Shown here piece after piece: positions 12,704-23,700 of a DNA stretch of 64,000 nt (positions are counted from its first letter, which is position 1; every line of letters begins with the position of its first letter). This DNA comes from Gyromitra esculenta (Eukaryota > Ascomycota > Pezizomycetes > Pezizales > Discinaceae), in assembly GCA_038503075.1 (NCBI GenBank), contig JBCAML010000013.1, forward strand, positions 868,001 to 932,000. The letters run 5' to 3'. The translations under genes were made by a program, and so were the position numbers. The notes under the pieces were generated by a model, which worked only from the letters and a program-made list of their open reading frames with translations, was not told where the DNA came from and did no database searches.

Positions 12704-14390
12704 GGCGGCGAATCAAGCTGATTTCTGATCAAGCCGATTATTATTATTTTCTGATTTTTTTTCTACCGACACTAGCAGGAAAGTGTCCGTGTTGTATCGA
12801 ACTATTCAGTCGATTCTTTGTTGTCGTTGTCACCGTGCAATGTCGTTGTCGTCGTTGAAGAGCAGGAGGTGTCTTTGTTGTTTCGCAAATTCGATGTCGC
12901 GTCGTTGGCTGCCAAGCCGCATGTTTGTTTTGACGCACGAGGCAGGCAGGCTAAACCCAACCCGGGGTAGAGCGGCACAGGGGTGTGCATCAACCACAGT
13001 GCACGACCGGAATCGCATCAGATCCATTAGTAGCAGAGACATGTCCTACTTATCTCAAGAGGTTGTCGAGGACATCCAGATTTCAAGCGATGCCATCCTC
13101 CCACCCGCGAGTTCAACGAGGAAATCCAGTGTTTCTTCATAGAATATCACTCGGCGAGTTCACAGCCGGTGATTGGTCACCAGCAGCGTCGAAGGTCTTT
13201 TGGTCATGGCAGCTACATGCGGTTGATAGAACACATGTGGTTGAGCTGTGATGATAGGAGAAAACGTAGATCTGATAAGTAAATTGATTAAGCAAGGCTA
13301 CGTATATATATGTACATGTAGGCACGGCTAGCTTGACCACCGCGCCCTCGCCCCGCTATCATCATAAACATCTCCTATCAGCATCTTCCCCTCCCCTTCC
13401 CCGTATCCACATATATCCATCACCAAGAACCATTCATCCTCACTTCCAACCTTGCTCAAGCTAAACGACAAGTTTGGATTATTAGCTTGTTTCCCTCCTC
13501 TTAACCTCACAAAGATCGCCACGACACCATTACCAGGAGTGTAGATTTACCACTCTCATCGGGACATTTTAATAATCTTTATTTGGATGGGAATTCAACC
13601 ATAACAGTCCTTTCCTCGCAGACAGAACTGACTTTGATCATCTTTCCTAAGCGTATGGTATTTGCGCAGAGTCATCAGAAAGTTGGTTATAGAGTCAACG
13701 TATTACCCCTCTAATCTATGTATAGGTGTCTAGTTGCTTTTCTCACTCCGAAATACCCACTTTAATATCTATCCTTTTCTCTGAGCTGACGGTAAACCCT
13801 TACCATGACAAACAAGACCATGTGTCCAACAGATCACCAATTATATAGCTGCCATCTTGAAGCTTGGCGTCTGATGCTTGTCGCTCATCGCTTTTGGTGA
13901 ATTGAATATAACTAGAAGGATATATCTATGCACGTATGAAACTGCCACTCCCTTCCAAGCAGCAGAACCAGCACGCTATACATAAAACAGTCTCCCCAGA
14001 GAGTCCAAAAGTGGTGGAAATTGCAAACGATAGTGAAGTTCTCTCATCGGCCAGCATTGATGGCCTTGTATGGGCCAGTATTTTTTTATTTTTAGTGACT
14101 TCATTTAGTTACAGCAGACTTCCAACAAATCCATTCAGAAAATTATATTTAAGGGCGCATTCTCGAAGCCATAGCAAGGGGTTTTCTCCATAGCTGATAA
14201 CTAGTTCTAGGGTACTAATGAGGTTCCGAAAAGGGTTTAAGAGTAAAGACATGATAGGCTATAACTAATATGGTTTACGTACGATTTTTGTGCTCGCTGC
14301 TTCCCTTAGATGATAATACATGATCCAAATTACGGTTTAAAGGACTGGTAGAATATAATTCACCAAAAAGATATGAGTTCTAGTAACTCT
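12704..14390. other. Intergenic region between bir1 and the EEP-like gene
   Basis: Holds the bir1 promoter (minus strand reading, from 12704), including a T-rich patch at 12747-12763, and the 3' flank of the EEP-like gene. Frames at 12783-13142, 12985-13251 and 13936-14193 show no domain or splice logic. One TACATGTA palindrome lies at 13312 next to an alternating TA tract. Confidence 0.5.
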
Positions 14391-15233
14391 CTAGCGATTA
14401 ACCTTAAATCGAGTCATCAAAAGGCCATATTCACTTGAGGGGTTCTCTGGAACTTCCTCGCTGCTAATCTCCCATGCTCCCAATCCGAACACCCCGTCCC
14501 TATGACCTTCTAGCCTCACTTCTTTACTCCAATTCGCACCGGCCACGACGCCCCATCTAACATCTTCCGCTTTTACCCACTCCTCCGCTGCCTCAGCCCC
14601 CTGTTCCCCCGCCAAAATTCCTACTCTTCCCACTACCCCATCTCGCATTCTGAAATCCACAAAACAAACATCTTCGCCGCCTTCACCGCCTTCCCCAAAC
14701 GCAACTCTTACCCTAAATACTGCCTGTAACAGGCTCTGACTCCCACGATCTATCAACACCACTGTCCCGCTCTCCGCCGGCTTTCCTGGTCCAAGGCCGG
14801 GCCAAGATAATGCATTTATATCGCTGGTCAAAAACGTACGACGAATGAATGGATGCGCAAGTATTTGCGGAAGCAACCGCCCAGGCACGTTCCGCAGCAG
14901 CAACACCACCATCATATCTGACGCCGGAAGAAGCGACTTCAGTTCGTCTATAGCCTTGCTCATAATTTCTGGAACCGCAGAAGCAGTCAAAGGACCAATA
15001 TCCCAGGTGAATACACAGAGCCTCCTTTCAGCTTCAACGTGAGATGTTCCAGCAGAGATTTTGGTGAGAGGAGACCATTGCAGTGTTTCTTGGTTGAATT
15101 TATAGGGGTTTGAGAATGTTGCCGATTGGTTCAGTGGGAGTGTATTGGGTTGGGGAGTAGTGGAGTAGCGGGATTGGAGAGAGCCGAAGGCGTTGGAGAG
15201 TTGCTTCGAGAGAAGAGAGCTGAAGTCGGCCAT
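14391..15233 (-). CDS. Intronless EEP-fold-like protein with degenerate active-site motifs
   Basis: A single uninterrupted 280-codon frame with an ATG at 15233. After a 60-residue Ser/Gln-rich N terminus the order of segments resembles the endonuclease/exonuclease/phosphatase (EEP) fold of the Tdp2-like type. These are a VFTWD strand where the family has TWN, a helix, a hydrophobic strand (MMVVLLLRNV) where the family has the catalytic Gln-Glu, then FLTSDI, a strand around GTVVLIDR, and a GHRDGVFGLGAW-like end where the family has its SDH motif. The expected Asn, Glu and Asp/His residues appear replaced, so it may be a pseudo-enzyme. The family assignment is inference from motif order; the reading frame itself is solid, with coding-like composition over its whole length. 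Confidence 0.7.
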   Translation of the reverse strand: MADFSSLLSKQLSNAFGSLQSRYSTTPQPNTLPLNQSATFSNPYKFNQETLQWSPLTKISAGTSHVEAERRLCVFTWDIGPLTASAVPEIMSKAIDELKSLLPASDMMVVLLLRNVPGRLLPQILAHPFIRRTFLTSDINALSWPGLGPGKPAESGTVVLIDRGSQSLLQAVFRVRVAFGEGGEGGEDVCFVDFRMRDGVVGRVGILAGEQGAEAAEEWVKAEDVRWGVVAGANWSKEVRLEGHRDGVFGLGAWEISSEEVPENPSSEYGLLMTRFKVNR

Positions 15234-16623
15234 GTTTGTGTGGAAAATTTGAGTATATCTTCAATACTGGGGGCAAAGGAAGCTGGTATTCATATCAAGA
15301 GCCATTCATTGTAGGCGCGGGGGTCTTACTGCCAAGACAATTCAACGCCAAGATATGTGAATTTTGGATTCATCAGCCATCACTCGTTGAATAAGATGGA
15401 GAAATTCGTGAGTTATTTATTGATCTTTTATTTCATCTGAGAGAAGCGAAGGAAAATAAGCTAGAGAAGATAGCGCTCACCGAAGGTCCTAAAGAACTCG
15501 GCGGGAAAAACTGCCAACTGGCGCAACATCCCTACTTCGACTATGTATCGAGAACATATGCACCCAGTCGCTATAACGAGTCTGTCTTCGCCCTGCAAGC
15601 TCAACAGCGACTCCAACCGCGATTTAGGGTTTGGTTTGTTTACAAAATTTCTCTCAGGCGTGACTGCGTATAGGTGCACGTAGTCCTAACCGCCAGGATC
15701 GGTACATGTAGCTGAACCATGGTGACGACGTCTACAGCGTGGGATAGAGAGGATAGAGAGACATGAGCTCGAGGCTTGGGTTCGGGGCTAGTAGGATTGG
15801 CTGATTTGAACCCTTTTTTGCTATGCATTATAAATTCATGGAATTCAACTAAAAAAAGTTCCTCGGCCACAACCACATCTCACATGTATAAATAAGTGAA
15901 AGTGTGAGAAAATAACCCCAAATTAGGCTAAATTTGCCCCAGTTCATTCCCTAATAAAGTTGTGATAACAGCAAGCCGAGTTATTAGATGCATCTAATAG
16001 CTTTGGACCCCAGACCCACAAATCCTCTAAGTCTCAACTTTTTTTTCCCGTATGAAAATAAAAGCTCTTAGTTCGGTGGGTTTGAATTTTGGTGGGGAGA
16101 GGCACAACGCAACAGAAACCCATGGGCCCACAACTTTAAAAAAACTCATACTTATGACTTCCCCAATGAAATCGCTCAAATTTTCATTTTTAGTAAGTTC
16201 GCAGGTGATGAACTAACTAATGGGCAAGCCATGCCTCTAGGGTGGAGTTGATAAGGAAGTTGTGGTTAGTGTTTTTCACGAACCTGTTTGAGCCGGGCCG
16301 GGGAAGGGAGCCCGAATCTACTCGTTTTGAGAGGCCTATCGGCTTGAGAGTCCGAGCTGGCATGTAGAATTTGAGCCGGATCCGAGCCCAGTGGCTCAGG
16401 TTCGCCAGCATATTTATTCCCAGCCTGAGGATTGCGCGAAAGCAGGCTGAAGGAGGAGACTGAAGGAGGTTGATACTGTACGGACTATTTCGTGGATGGG
16501 TGATTTGCAAATCATCGATCTATTCAACGGAGTTTACGGTTCACTGACAGATTAAACCATCGTGACCATCCCATTATCCTCTTCTTCAACCAGCTCCAAT
16601 TTCTCAATCTCCGATAACCTCAT
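15234..16623. other. Intergenic region upstream of the EEP-like gene
   Basis: About 1.4 kb without a supported gene. It contains a TACATGTA palindrome at 15703, a perfect 18-bp palindrome at 15982-15999 (arms TATTAGATG/CATCTAATA), and a GC-rich patch with repeated GAGCC/GGCTC motifs at 16285-16405 that may be part of an old transposon end. Frames at 15461-15876 and 16217-16510 are not supported. Confidence 0.5.
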
Positions 16624-16799
16624 CTGGAGGTGTGACGAATCTCACCCAAAATCAACGGAACGCGAAGAAAAAAAAACACGAAAAAGTTGGTAGTGTCTAT
16701 GGAGAGTAAATAGAATTCTCCTGATAGCTCGGAAAGGGAAGAACTTTGATCTTATTGATTTTAATTATTGACTTCTTAGGAAATTCGTCACACCCCCAG
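16624..16799. mobile_element. 176-bp MITE with about 19-bp terminal inverted repeats
   Basis: The left end reads CTGGAGGTGTGACGAATCTC. The reverse complement of the right end reads CTGGGGGTGTGACGAATTTC, so the two differ at two positions over 20 bases. The interior is AT-rich and non-coding. Length, near-perfect terminal inverted repeats and lack of a gene fit a miniature inverted-repeat transposable element. The flanking nine bases (TAACCTCAT and TTTCGTCAT) match at six of nine positions, which could be a decayed 9-bp target duplication of MULE type, but this is weak. Confidence 0.65.
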
Positions 16800-17554
16800 T
16801 TTCGTCATGCACCCAGGAGCGACTCTATTCTAAAGGTTGTTGTGGCTAGTGACTAGCATTGGAAAGGTTTTCTCTTATTACTAATAAGATTAAGCCAGCC
16901 CAAGCCGGATTATATCTAAAGCCCAAGCTGGCTTGAGCCTGTGAGAAGCATTACGGGGGACGGGGAGAGTCAGTTGACAAGTGGTGGTGCAGTTCTTTTC
17001 TTGGGGGGGCTCAAGCTTGTTCGAGTTTCGCAATTTTACCAACTAACGTAGTTTGATTTTAACACGTAGCATTCTCCAAAGACTCTTCGGGAAGTCGCGG
17101 GGTGGGAACAAAACCTGGCGGTGCTGGCGGTGCGAAACTCGACCGCCAACTCAAATCAAGACCATGGAAGCCCTTAAATTTTTACAGCAAGCTTACATAA
17201 AGTAGAGAGGTTTCAGAGATAGAGAGAATTAAATTTTACCCAGCGAAAGAAGAGGGCATCAGAATTTCGAGCGTGAAGAGGGGCACCAAAACCAGCACCG
17301 CCCCTGGTGACAGACTTTCTTCTGCACTAGTGGTACAAGCTTGAAATACTCGTGCTGGCTCGTCTCGTAAAGAACATTGCCATATAGGTATTCTAGTGAA
17401 ATAATTTCACCGAATAATATGGTAGCTGTGGTTGTGACGTTGGCTCACTTTGGTGTCCTTTTTACTCATTGGTACTATATTGCAGACATGGAGAAGAAGG
17501 GAACAGAAATCTTTTGGATTCAATTCCTTGGAGCCTTGTTTATTTCCCTCTGTC
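16800..17554. other. Spacer between the two MITEs
   Basis: No gene is supported. There is an inverted repeat near 16892-16936 (AAGCCAGC/GCTGGCTT arms around a GCCCAAGC-rich loop) and scattered purine runs. The frame at 17377-17628 runs into the MITE end and has no domain. Confidence 0.45.
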
Positions 17555-17892
17555 TAGGGATGCAACCAGTAAGTTTACATAGTTTACCATACTGTATCGT
17601 ACCTGTAAATTACGGTAAATTACAATAATACAGTATAGAGCTAAAAGTGAGCACACCCTCTTTGATTTAAACACTTAACTAAGCTTGATCCCCATATGCC
17701 AATACCCCTTCTAAGAGGCCTATCATGATGATGTTCACAATGTGAGTTCAGTGTGGTTACTGTGATCTGGCCAGTGCTAGATTTTACTGAGCCTAGTAGC
17801 ACATGAACTTTGCAATACGTAATTTATGGTATTTAAGCTAATACGGTGCCGTACGGTAAATTTACATATTTTACCGTATTTTTGCATCCCTA
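17555..17892. mobile_element. 338-bp hAT-type MITE with 8-bp target-site duplication
   Basis: The element begins TAGGGATGCAA and ends TTGCATCCCTA, an exact 11-bp terminal inverted repeat. Imperfect complementarity continues inward through sequences related to GTAAATTTAC and GGTAAA. It is flanked on both sides by the identical octamer CCTCTGTC (17547-17554 and 17893-17900). An 8-bp duplication together with a TAGGG start is characteristic of hAT transposons. The interior is AT-rich and non-coding, so the element is non-autonomous. The intact duplication and exact ends suggest a fairly recent insertion. Confidence 0.88.
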
Positions 17893-19290
17893 CCTCTGTC
17901 TCCTTCACTCCCTCGGGAAAAGAGGCCTTCTTAAATACACATAGTACGTCACCAACCCAGCCACCCCCACAAGCTCTTTGTCCGTGCGCATCAGATTACA
18001 GACCTTATCAAAAAGAATCTAAGAACCACGTGCCCTCCTTATTAGTCACAAATCACTCATCACATGGCCGCGGCCGTTGTTTCCGCGTCTTTTTTCCTTT
18101 GTAATAAATGTACATAGTAATCTACAACCCGATGCCGCCGCCAGGATATAAGGTGTTCGGTACTAGCGTGATTAACCTGAGTTACATTACTTTTTCTGGT
18201 AGCGATTATGATTCATTCTCACACGGCATTTCGATTGATTGGTCAACTCACACTTGCATCTTCTTTCCTTCATGTCTGCCCTGTGTGCGCTCGTAGATAT
18301 TGACCAATCAAATTGGCATGCAAAACGCCTCTGTCTTGCCAAGCTTACTCGAGACAACCCCCGCCGTGAGCATGACCACGCAGCCATATCTGGTAACGAT
18401 CGCTGCCCAACAACCATGAAACGGCTTTAACAGTTGCCATCAATTGCCCTAGTTATCGACAGAGCGAAGATCAATGCCCCTAAATTTGCGAAACTCCATA
18501 GATGCTGTCTGTTGCACTATATGGACAGGCGAGAGATTTGGTGAAAGTTTGGTAAAGGGCCTGGGGGCTTGAAGTCAGTGCTTCAGCCGGTACTGTCGAA
18601 TAACATTACTTGAAGTCGAAAGCTAGCCTGGCAGCATTGATTTTGCCTATCACAAGCTGGACCAGTTGTCGATAGCCCTCTGGTCGGTCGTGTCCAGTAG
18701 GCGAGGTAATACGGTGTCTTAAAGTCAGAAGTTTCCGCCTTATTCGAGAGATCGGAAGTGCGGTATGTGTAGAATAGGAAGGAGAGGTTTAGGGAGGGTT
18801 AGGGGTAAGTGAAGCATGTATTTTAGTTTAAAGTCATAAAGCGCCATTTTCGTTCCCGTTTTTCCGTTTTCCGTTTTTTGTTGGTTGAGTGGGCATATGC
18901 ATAGCCTACGCGTTGGATGCGACAATCAACGAAGCAGGTCTACTATGACTGATAAAGCCGATCTCTCAGTAAGAGTTCTCTGTCTAAGAGTTTCCTGTAT
19001 GAATTTGATGGCTACGGGAGGCTTTTGTTACTTAAGTTATATGCTTTTTAGGAGATCTCGAAGGCTTGTGTTCACAGTGGTAATATCGCGATTGGCAGAA
19101 AGGCAAAAAATAATAGCATCGAGGGTCTGTGCTGATAAATTTAAAGTCGGCTGCATATATGCCCTATTTCATTGGTTTTCTTTTCTTTGCATGTTACACA
19201 TTTAGCCCAATACCGTCAGGCTAACCAGCAACAATCATGATTGCCCCCTCACTAGAAATGGGGCCACAGCAGAAGGATACTTTTCATAGG

Positions 19291-19300
19291 GTATATAAAG
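19291..19300 (+). promoter_or_regulatory. Possible TATA box
   Basis: GTATATAAAG, a good match to a TATA element, lies about 390 bp upstream of the small plus-strand frame at 19690. Nothing else ties the two together. Confidence 0.25.
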
Positions 19301-19689
19301 GGTAGAGGTGGAGTAGATTTTCTTGTACCAACACCCATCAAATATAACGCAAAGCTTAAGATCTGGGTAAGATATCTCTCAATCTATCTTTTAATTGCCA
19401 CCCCTCTTTAATCGACTCCGGGCCCCGCTATGAAGGTAGTATCTTCCTGCACTACATGTAGTTGACGCTCAGTTACTTCTAATAGGAAATTTCACGGCTC
19501 ACTACGGGCCTCTCCCTCATCGAAAGCAAATTAGTGTGAATATATTAAACTTCGAATTCGCCGTCCGTTAACGACCGCTATCAGCAGCCACGTCAATTAT
19601 TATATTTCTAGAATATTTATTAGCCTCGGGATAGTAATCTCCCCAGAACACTTTCTTACCTCCCATATCCCGTTCTTGCAAACAGCTAA

Positions 19690-19959
19690 ATGGACGTACG
19701 TTTAGACACCGCAATGGCAACCCCTAAACTCACGACGGGTGATCTCAAAGCCTCTCAGAAAAGAAACGGAAGCTCTTCCGAAATCGTCCCAAGTGTACGG
19801 AAATCTACGCGAAACCGACGCCCAACACAAGCCGTCAAAGATTCCTACGATTACCGGAGCTTACTCCCGTCTTCGTACGCATTGTTGACTTCACGTCCCA
19901 CAGAGCTCGATTTATTTGTCAATATCCTCATAAAAGCCTTCAATGAGACTCCTGCCTAG
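19690..19959 (+). CDS. Small unrecognised ORF, 89 residues
   Basis: I do not recognise this protein. It starts at ATG 19690 and has a Ser/Arg-rich middle (RKSTRNRRP) followed by a more ordered C-terminal third (LLPSSYALL, ELDLFVNILIKAF). It could be a short gene, a first exon, or a fragment of a decayed transposon polyprotein. There are no tandem coding neighbours; a TATA-like element lies upstream. Composition is plausibly coding but not compelling. Confidence 0.25.
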   Translation: MDVRLDTAMATPKLTTGDLKASQKRNGSSSEIVPSVRKSTRNRRPTQAVKDSYDYRSLLPSSYALLTSRPTELDLFVNILIKAFNETPA

Positions 19960-20320
19960 GGGGTTACTGGTTATATGAATCATATTTCAACTCCTAAATC
20001 TAAGGAACGGAATATCGGTTTTTTATTAAAATCGTTTCTACCATTTAGAACATACTACTTTCTTAAAAACTACACGTAGATATGGTCTTCGCTAGAAAGC
20101 CTTCACTGTTTCGCTCCAACCGCAATTAACGCTTGTCGTATGCAATAGCACACAACATGCATACATATAGTTGCTATTTATTTTTATATCTTAGCAGTCC
20201 CATTGTAGCATTTGCTATAGTTGAACACACCCTACTTGAGCCTGACTCGTGAAAGGTACCTGCCCGCTTCAATGTACCCTTAGTACTCGCTTTATGACCT
20301 AAAAATCTCTTATGAATGAT

Positions 20321-20439
20321 GTGTTCGGTCATAGAACGATGAGAATGAGCCATCCCGTCCGCTCTGGCATATCCAAGAATCGTATCGCCTGATTAGTACT
20401 GCAGTGGGTGACCATGTGGGAATCCCAGGTACTGAACTC
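20321..20439 (+). rRNA. 5S ribosomal RNA gene, copy 1
   Basis: This 119-bp copy contains the conserved CCCGTCCGCTC block and the GTGGGTGACCATGTGGGAATCCCAGGT 3' half typical of fungal 5S rRNA (seen at about 20347-20430). The ends can pair (GTTCGGT with ACTGAAC, one G-U). A T-run within ten bases downstream fits RNA polymerase III termination. In the internal control region it reads CCAAGAATCG where copy 2 has CCAAGCATCG, changing the AAGC of the A block, so this copy may be weaker or a pseudogene. Dispersed 5S copies are usual in Pezizomycotina. Confidence 0.85.
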
Positions 20440-20646
20440 GATTTATTTTTTTGCTACATCTCATTACCTCGCCCCATATTCCCATGTTGCCTTGCTAGGG
20501 AGAGCGGATGTGCTGCCGGTAGAGGTTTTCCCAAGAATCAAGTTCGCTGTAGACAATAGGACAGGGGTCGCCCTGCACCTAACATTAGAAATAAGTAAGC
20601 TGCCCTCAGAGGCTGCTATATAATCGAGAAAATTCTTGGAAATGAC

Positions 20647-20765
20647 GTGTTCGGTCATAGAACGATGAGAATGAGCCATCCCGTCCGCTCTGGCATATCC
20701 AAGCATCGTATCGCCTGGTTAGTACTGCAGTGGGTGACCATGTGGGAATCCCAGGTACTGAACTC
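20647..20765 (+). rRNA. 5S ribosomal RNA gene, copy 2
   Basis: A 119-bp copy in the same orientation, starting 326 bp after the start of copy 1 and differing from it at two positions in the central region. It retains the canonical CCAAGC of the internal promoter and GGTTAGTAC, and is followed by T-rich sequence. It is the better candidate for a functional gene. The bases before and between the two copies are not obviously duplicated. Confidence 0.88.
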
Positions 20766-23700
20766 TATATCTATATCTTTTATTTTTGGTATCCATACCA
20801 ACGGGTCACCAGCCATCACTCGCTAAGCGTGATGTCAAATTCGTGTAGACGTGATTTATCTACTTGCTTACTCAATAGGTACATTCAACCCATAGGTTAC
20901 GTATAGACAAGAAGCTAGAGAGGAAGTTGTAGATTATGATGCTTTAGTTAAACTGTCCTGAAGAGTTTGGATTTACTCATGTCGGTAAATCTTGCGGGGA
21001 GGGGGGCAAAAAAGCTGGCTATGGGTGTGGCTACATGTAGCCTATTGAGCACTGGCCTTAAACTCCACAGGCAAGTCGGACTCTAGGAGATCTACCATAT
21101 ATTGTCGGATGTAACTATAGATTATAGTTTTTATGCTATCCCGACCCCACAAACGATTCGTGCGTTCGAAAAAACTTAGGGAAGCTAAAAAAAATATTAC
21201 TATGGAGGAGAATCTCACATTGCATTAAGAGCAACAATAATCTGGCTAAACGAAGCATTAACTTTAGCTAAAAGGGCTACAAGTTAAAATACCCTCCCGC
21301 ACACAATTCACCCCCCCAAAAGCGTTTTCTCAGGCTCCATTCAACGCTTGGAAATGGATTGGGTTTGCGTAGGTTTATTTAGGGTTCGTCTCGGGGTTGC
21401 TGAAGTCCAGAAACAAGTGAACGGTTCGCATCCGACGGTTATAAGCATCCGGTGATACAGAAGATCGAAGTCGCATGGAAAAAATAGTCGTTAAGGCTAG
21501 TAAAATTAGAATAAGTAACTGATAAGTAAAATTTGACTAATCTAACGACCAATTGGCTTGTGGAGCTAAGTATTTCTAAGTGGGGAGATGAGTGAAAATT
21601 TCTGAGCGTACATGGGTCAATACCAGTAGCCAGTGATGAATAAATACTAGGATTCTTACACAAGTACGATCGGCATCCCGAGGTAGTCGGCAGTATATTG
21701 TCTGTATGCTATCGCTAGGCTTCCAGGTGCGAGTGGTTTGAGATCTGGGGTTTAGATCATAGTTTGGCAATTTGCCACTAGATATACCTGATGCTAGCAT
21801 ATATTCGAAGACGAAGCTTATCACAAATAATGTAACAGGGGTGTTACCTGTATACTGATGGAGTTCGAATCTATTTGTAGGATGTGATGTTCGAGTATCG
21901 AAGTTTATTAGGTACCTAACTGGGAAAACTCAACACGAGACGAATTATAGAAACGCATCGCTTGTCTGTATATTGTCTTAGTACCAGGAATTCCTTGGGA
22001 GGAACTACCTCACAGATTTTTATTCTGGTTAAGTATTAGGAGCTGACCTTCAACGGCTTCTAGCTGGCCTTACACGGCCCCGAGTCGGATAGACCTCCAT
22101 TGAATGGTCGGATGCAGGTTAGATCTTCCCATCTCGCTGCATATGCTGATATTTCTTTATTAGGGCTATGCACTGGTTATAGATTTCTTCGACGACCTCC
22201 AGACGTTCTCGCGCGACTTCTATCTCAATTGAATCAAACACTCCGAGATCGATAAGAGAAACCCTTCGGAGACACAGCTCCTATACCTTTAGACAGGAAT
22301 TTACCCTCTAAAGTCGCTGCCGAAATTGTTCACTTAGCTTCTTCGTATACTCTCATAAACAATGGCTTTAGAAGCGGAAATCCCCCTAAGGCAACACCAA
22401 CAGCGCTCAGTAGATCCGCCACTGCTGATTATCGTTTCTACCTGGGCGGGGTAAGCTCTAATTCTCCAGTGCTAGGAGATGTGAGACTGGGTTGCGCAAG
22501 GTGTAATGCTTGTTAGTGGGCGATGGTCATCTTGTGATGTGCTCTGGTCGTCAGTCTTACCTATGACAAAGCTAGTGTCTCGTCGGGATTGATTTTGGGA
22601 GATTACGCCACCAGAAGAACTGGATATTACGAGTATAGTTTTGTGAAAATCCACACTATTGAGTTGCGATCGCTTTTGGGAAAAAGAGAAAATGGCCAGA
22701 ATACCATGGATCTTGGCCGAGATTCATCAAAACACATTGAAATACCATGCTGCGATGGCACCCTACAGAAAACTCTGCGCAGTTACAGAAGCAGAGTAGA
22801 GAAACACTATTTCACAAAAATATCCGAGTCTAACTGCGTCCTATAGTACATATTCCCGAACTGTGCCCTCTCCAGATCCAGAATCTATCAAAGTACGGCT
22901 CGCTAGTGATTGTTTGGTTGGGGTAGTGTTATTATCATGATATCTGAAGCGAGCACGGTTGGTGGTTGTGTGCTGACTGGGCGTTTGAGGTGGTTTCACG
23001 CAGCTAACATAGTATATTCGTCCTCTGCCTTGAGAAAAACCATCCTAAAGTTTCGTCACCTCGCTAAAAGGCATCGATTTTCTCAACTTTGGCAACAGCC
23101 AGGTGTTTGAGGTCTTTAGACTACCACCCACAGTATATGGTTTAAATTAGGGTATGAGAACTTGTTTGAGTTTTACACCCATTGAGGTAGGTTTTCGCTG
23201 AACAACACTCATATAAGGAGGAGGATGGCGTCCTCGCTAGGAGATGTCGAACGAAATAACTCTTGGGATTCCTACAGAGTTTTCCGTTCCAGTTTTCTAA
23301 AGTTGTACGCTTGAACCTCTCTTTCGAGTAGTTGATTGACTAGTCGTCTGTTTGCTATCCGTAGCTAGGCCTAAAACGGTAGTGTCCGCAGAAATGACTC
23401 AGATTAAGTGATTGATGATGTGTGGAAGAGGATGAGCGTATGTAAAATTAGCATTTTTAGGGAATGAAACAAAATCTACGCTGCAAAGTCAATATGGCGA
23501 GTGACATTTCATGAATCGATATTTCATAACATACCCACCAAACACTAGTTCGAAATGTTTTAGGGTCGCCAGGTAGCATAGTTTATAATAAAAAGCCGTC
23601 AGCAAACCTACGAAGTTAAGGTTATGGGTGGGAAGAAAAATCTTAATTTCAACTGGCCGCTTCTTTGACAATGTCAAAAAATCAGCCATACCACTTTTTC

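Larger units (their letters stand above)
17901..20320. other. Gene-poor region before the 5S rRNA genes
   Basis: About 2.4 kb with no confident gene. It holds one TACATGTA palindrome (19453), a TATA-like box near 19291 and the small frame at 19690-19959 listed separately. Frames at 17826-18430 and 18885-19205 overlap on both strands and have no domain. Confidence 0.45.
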
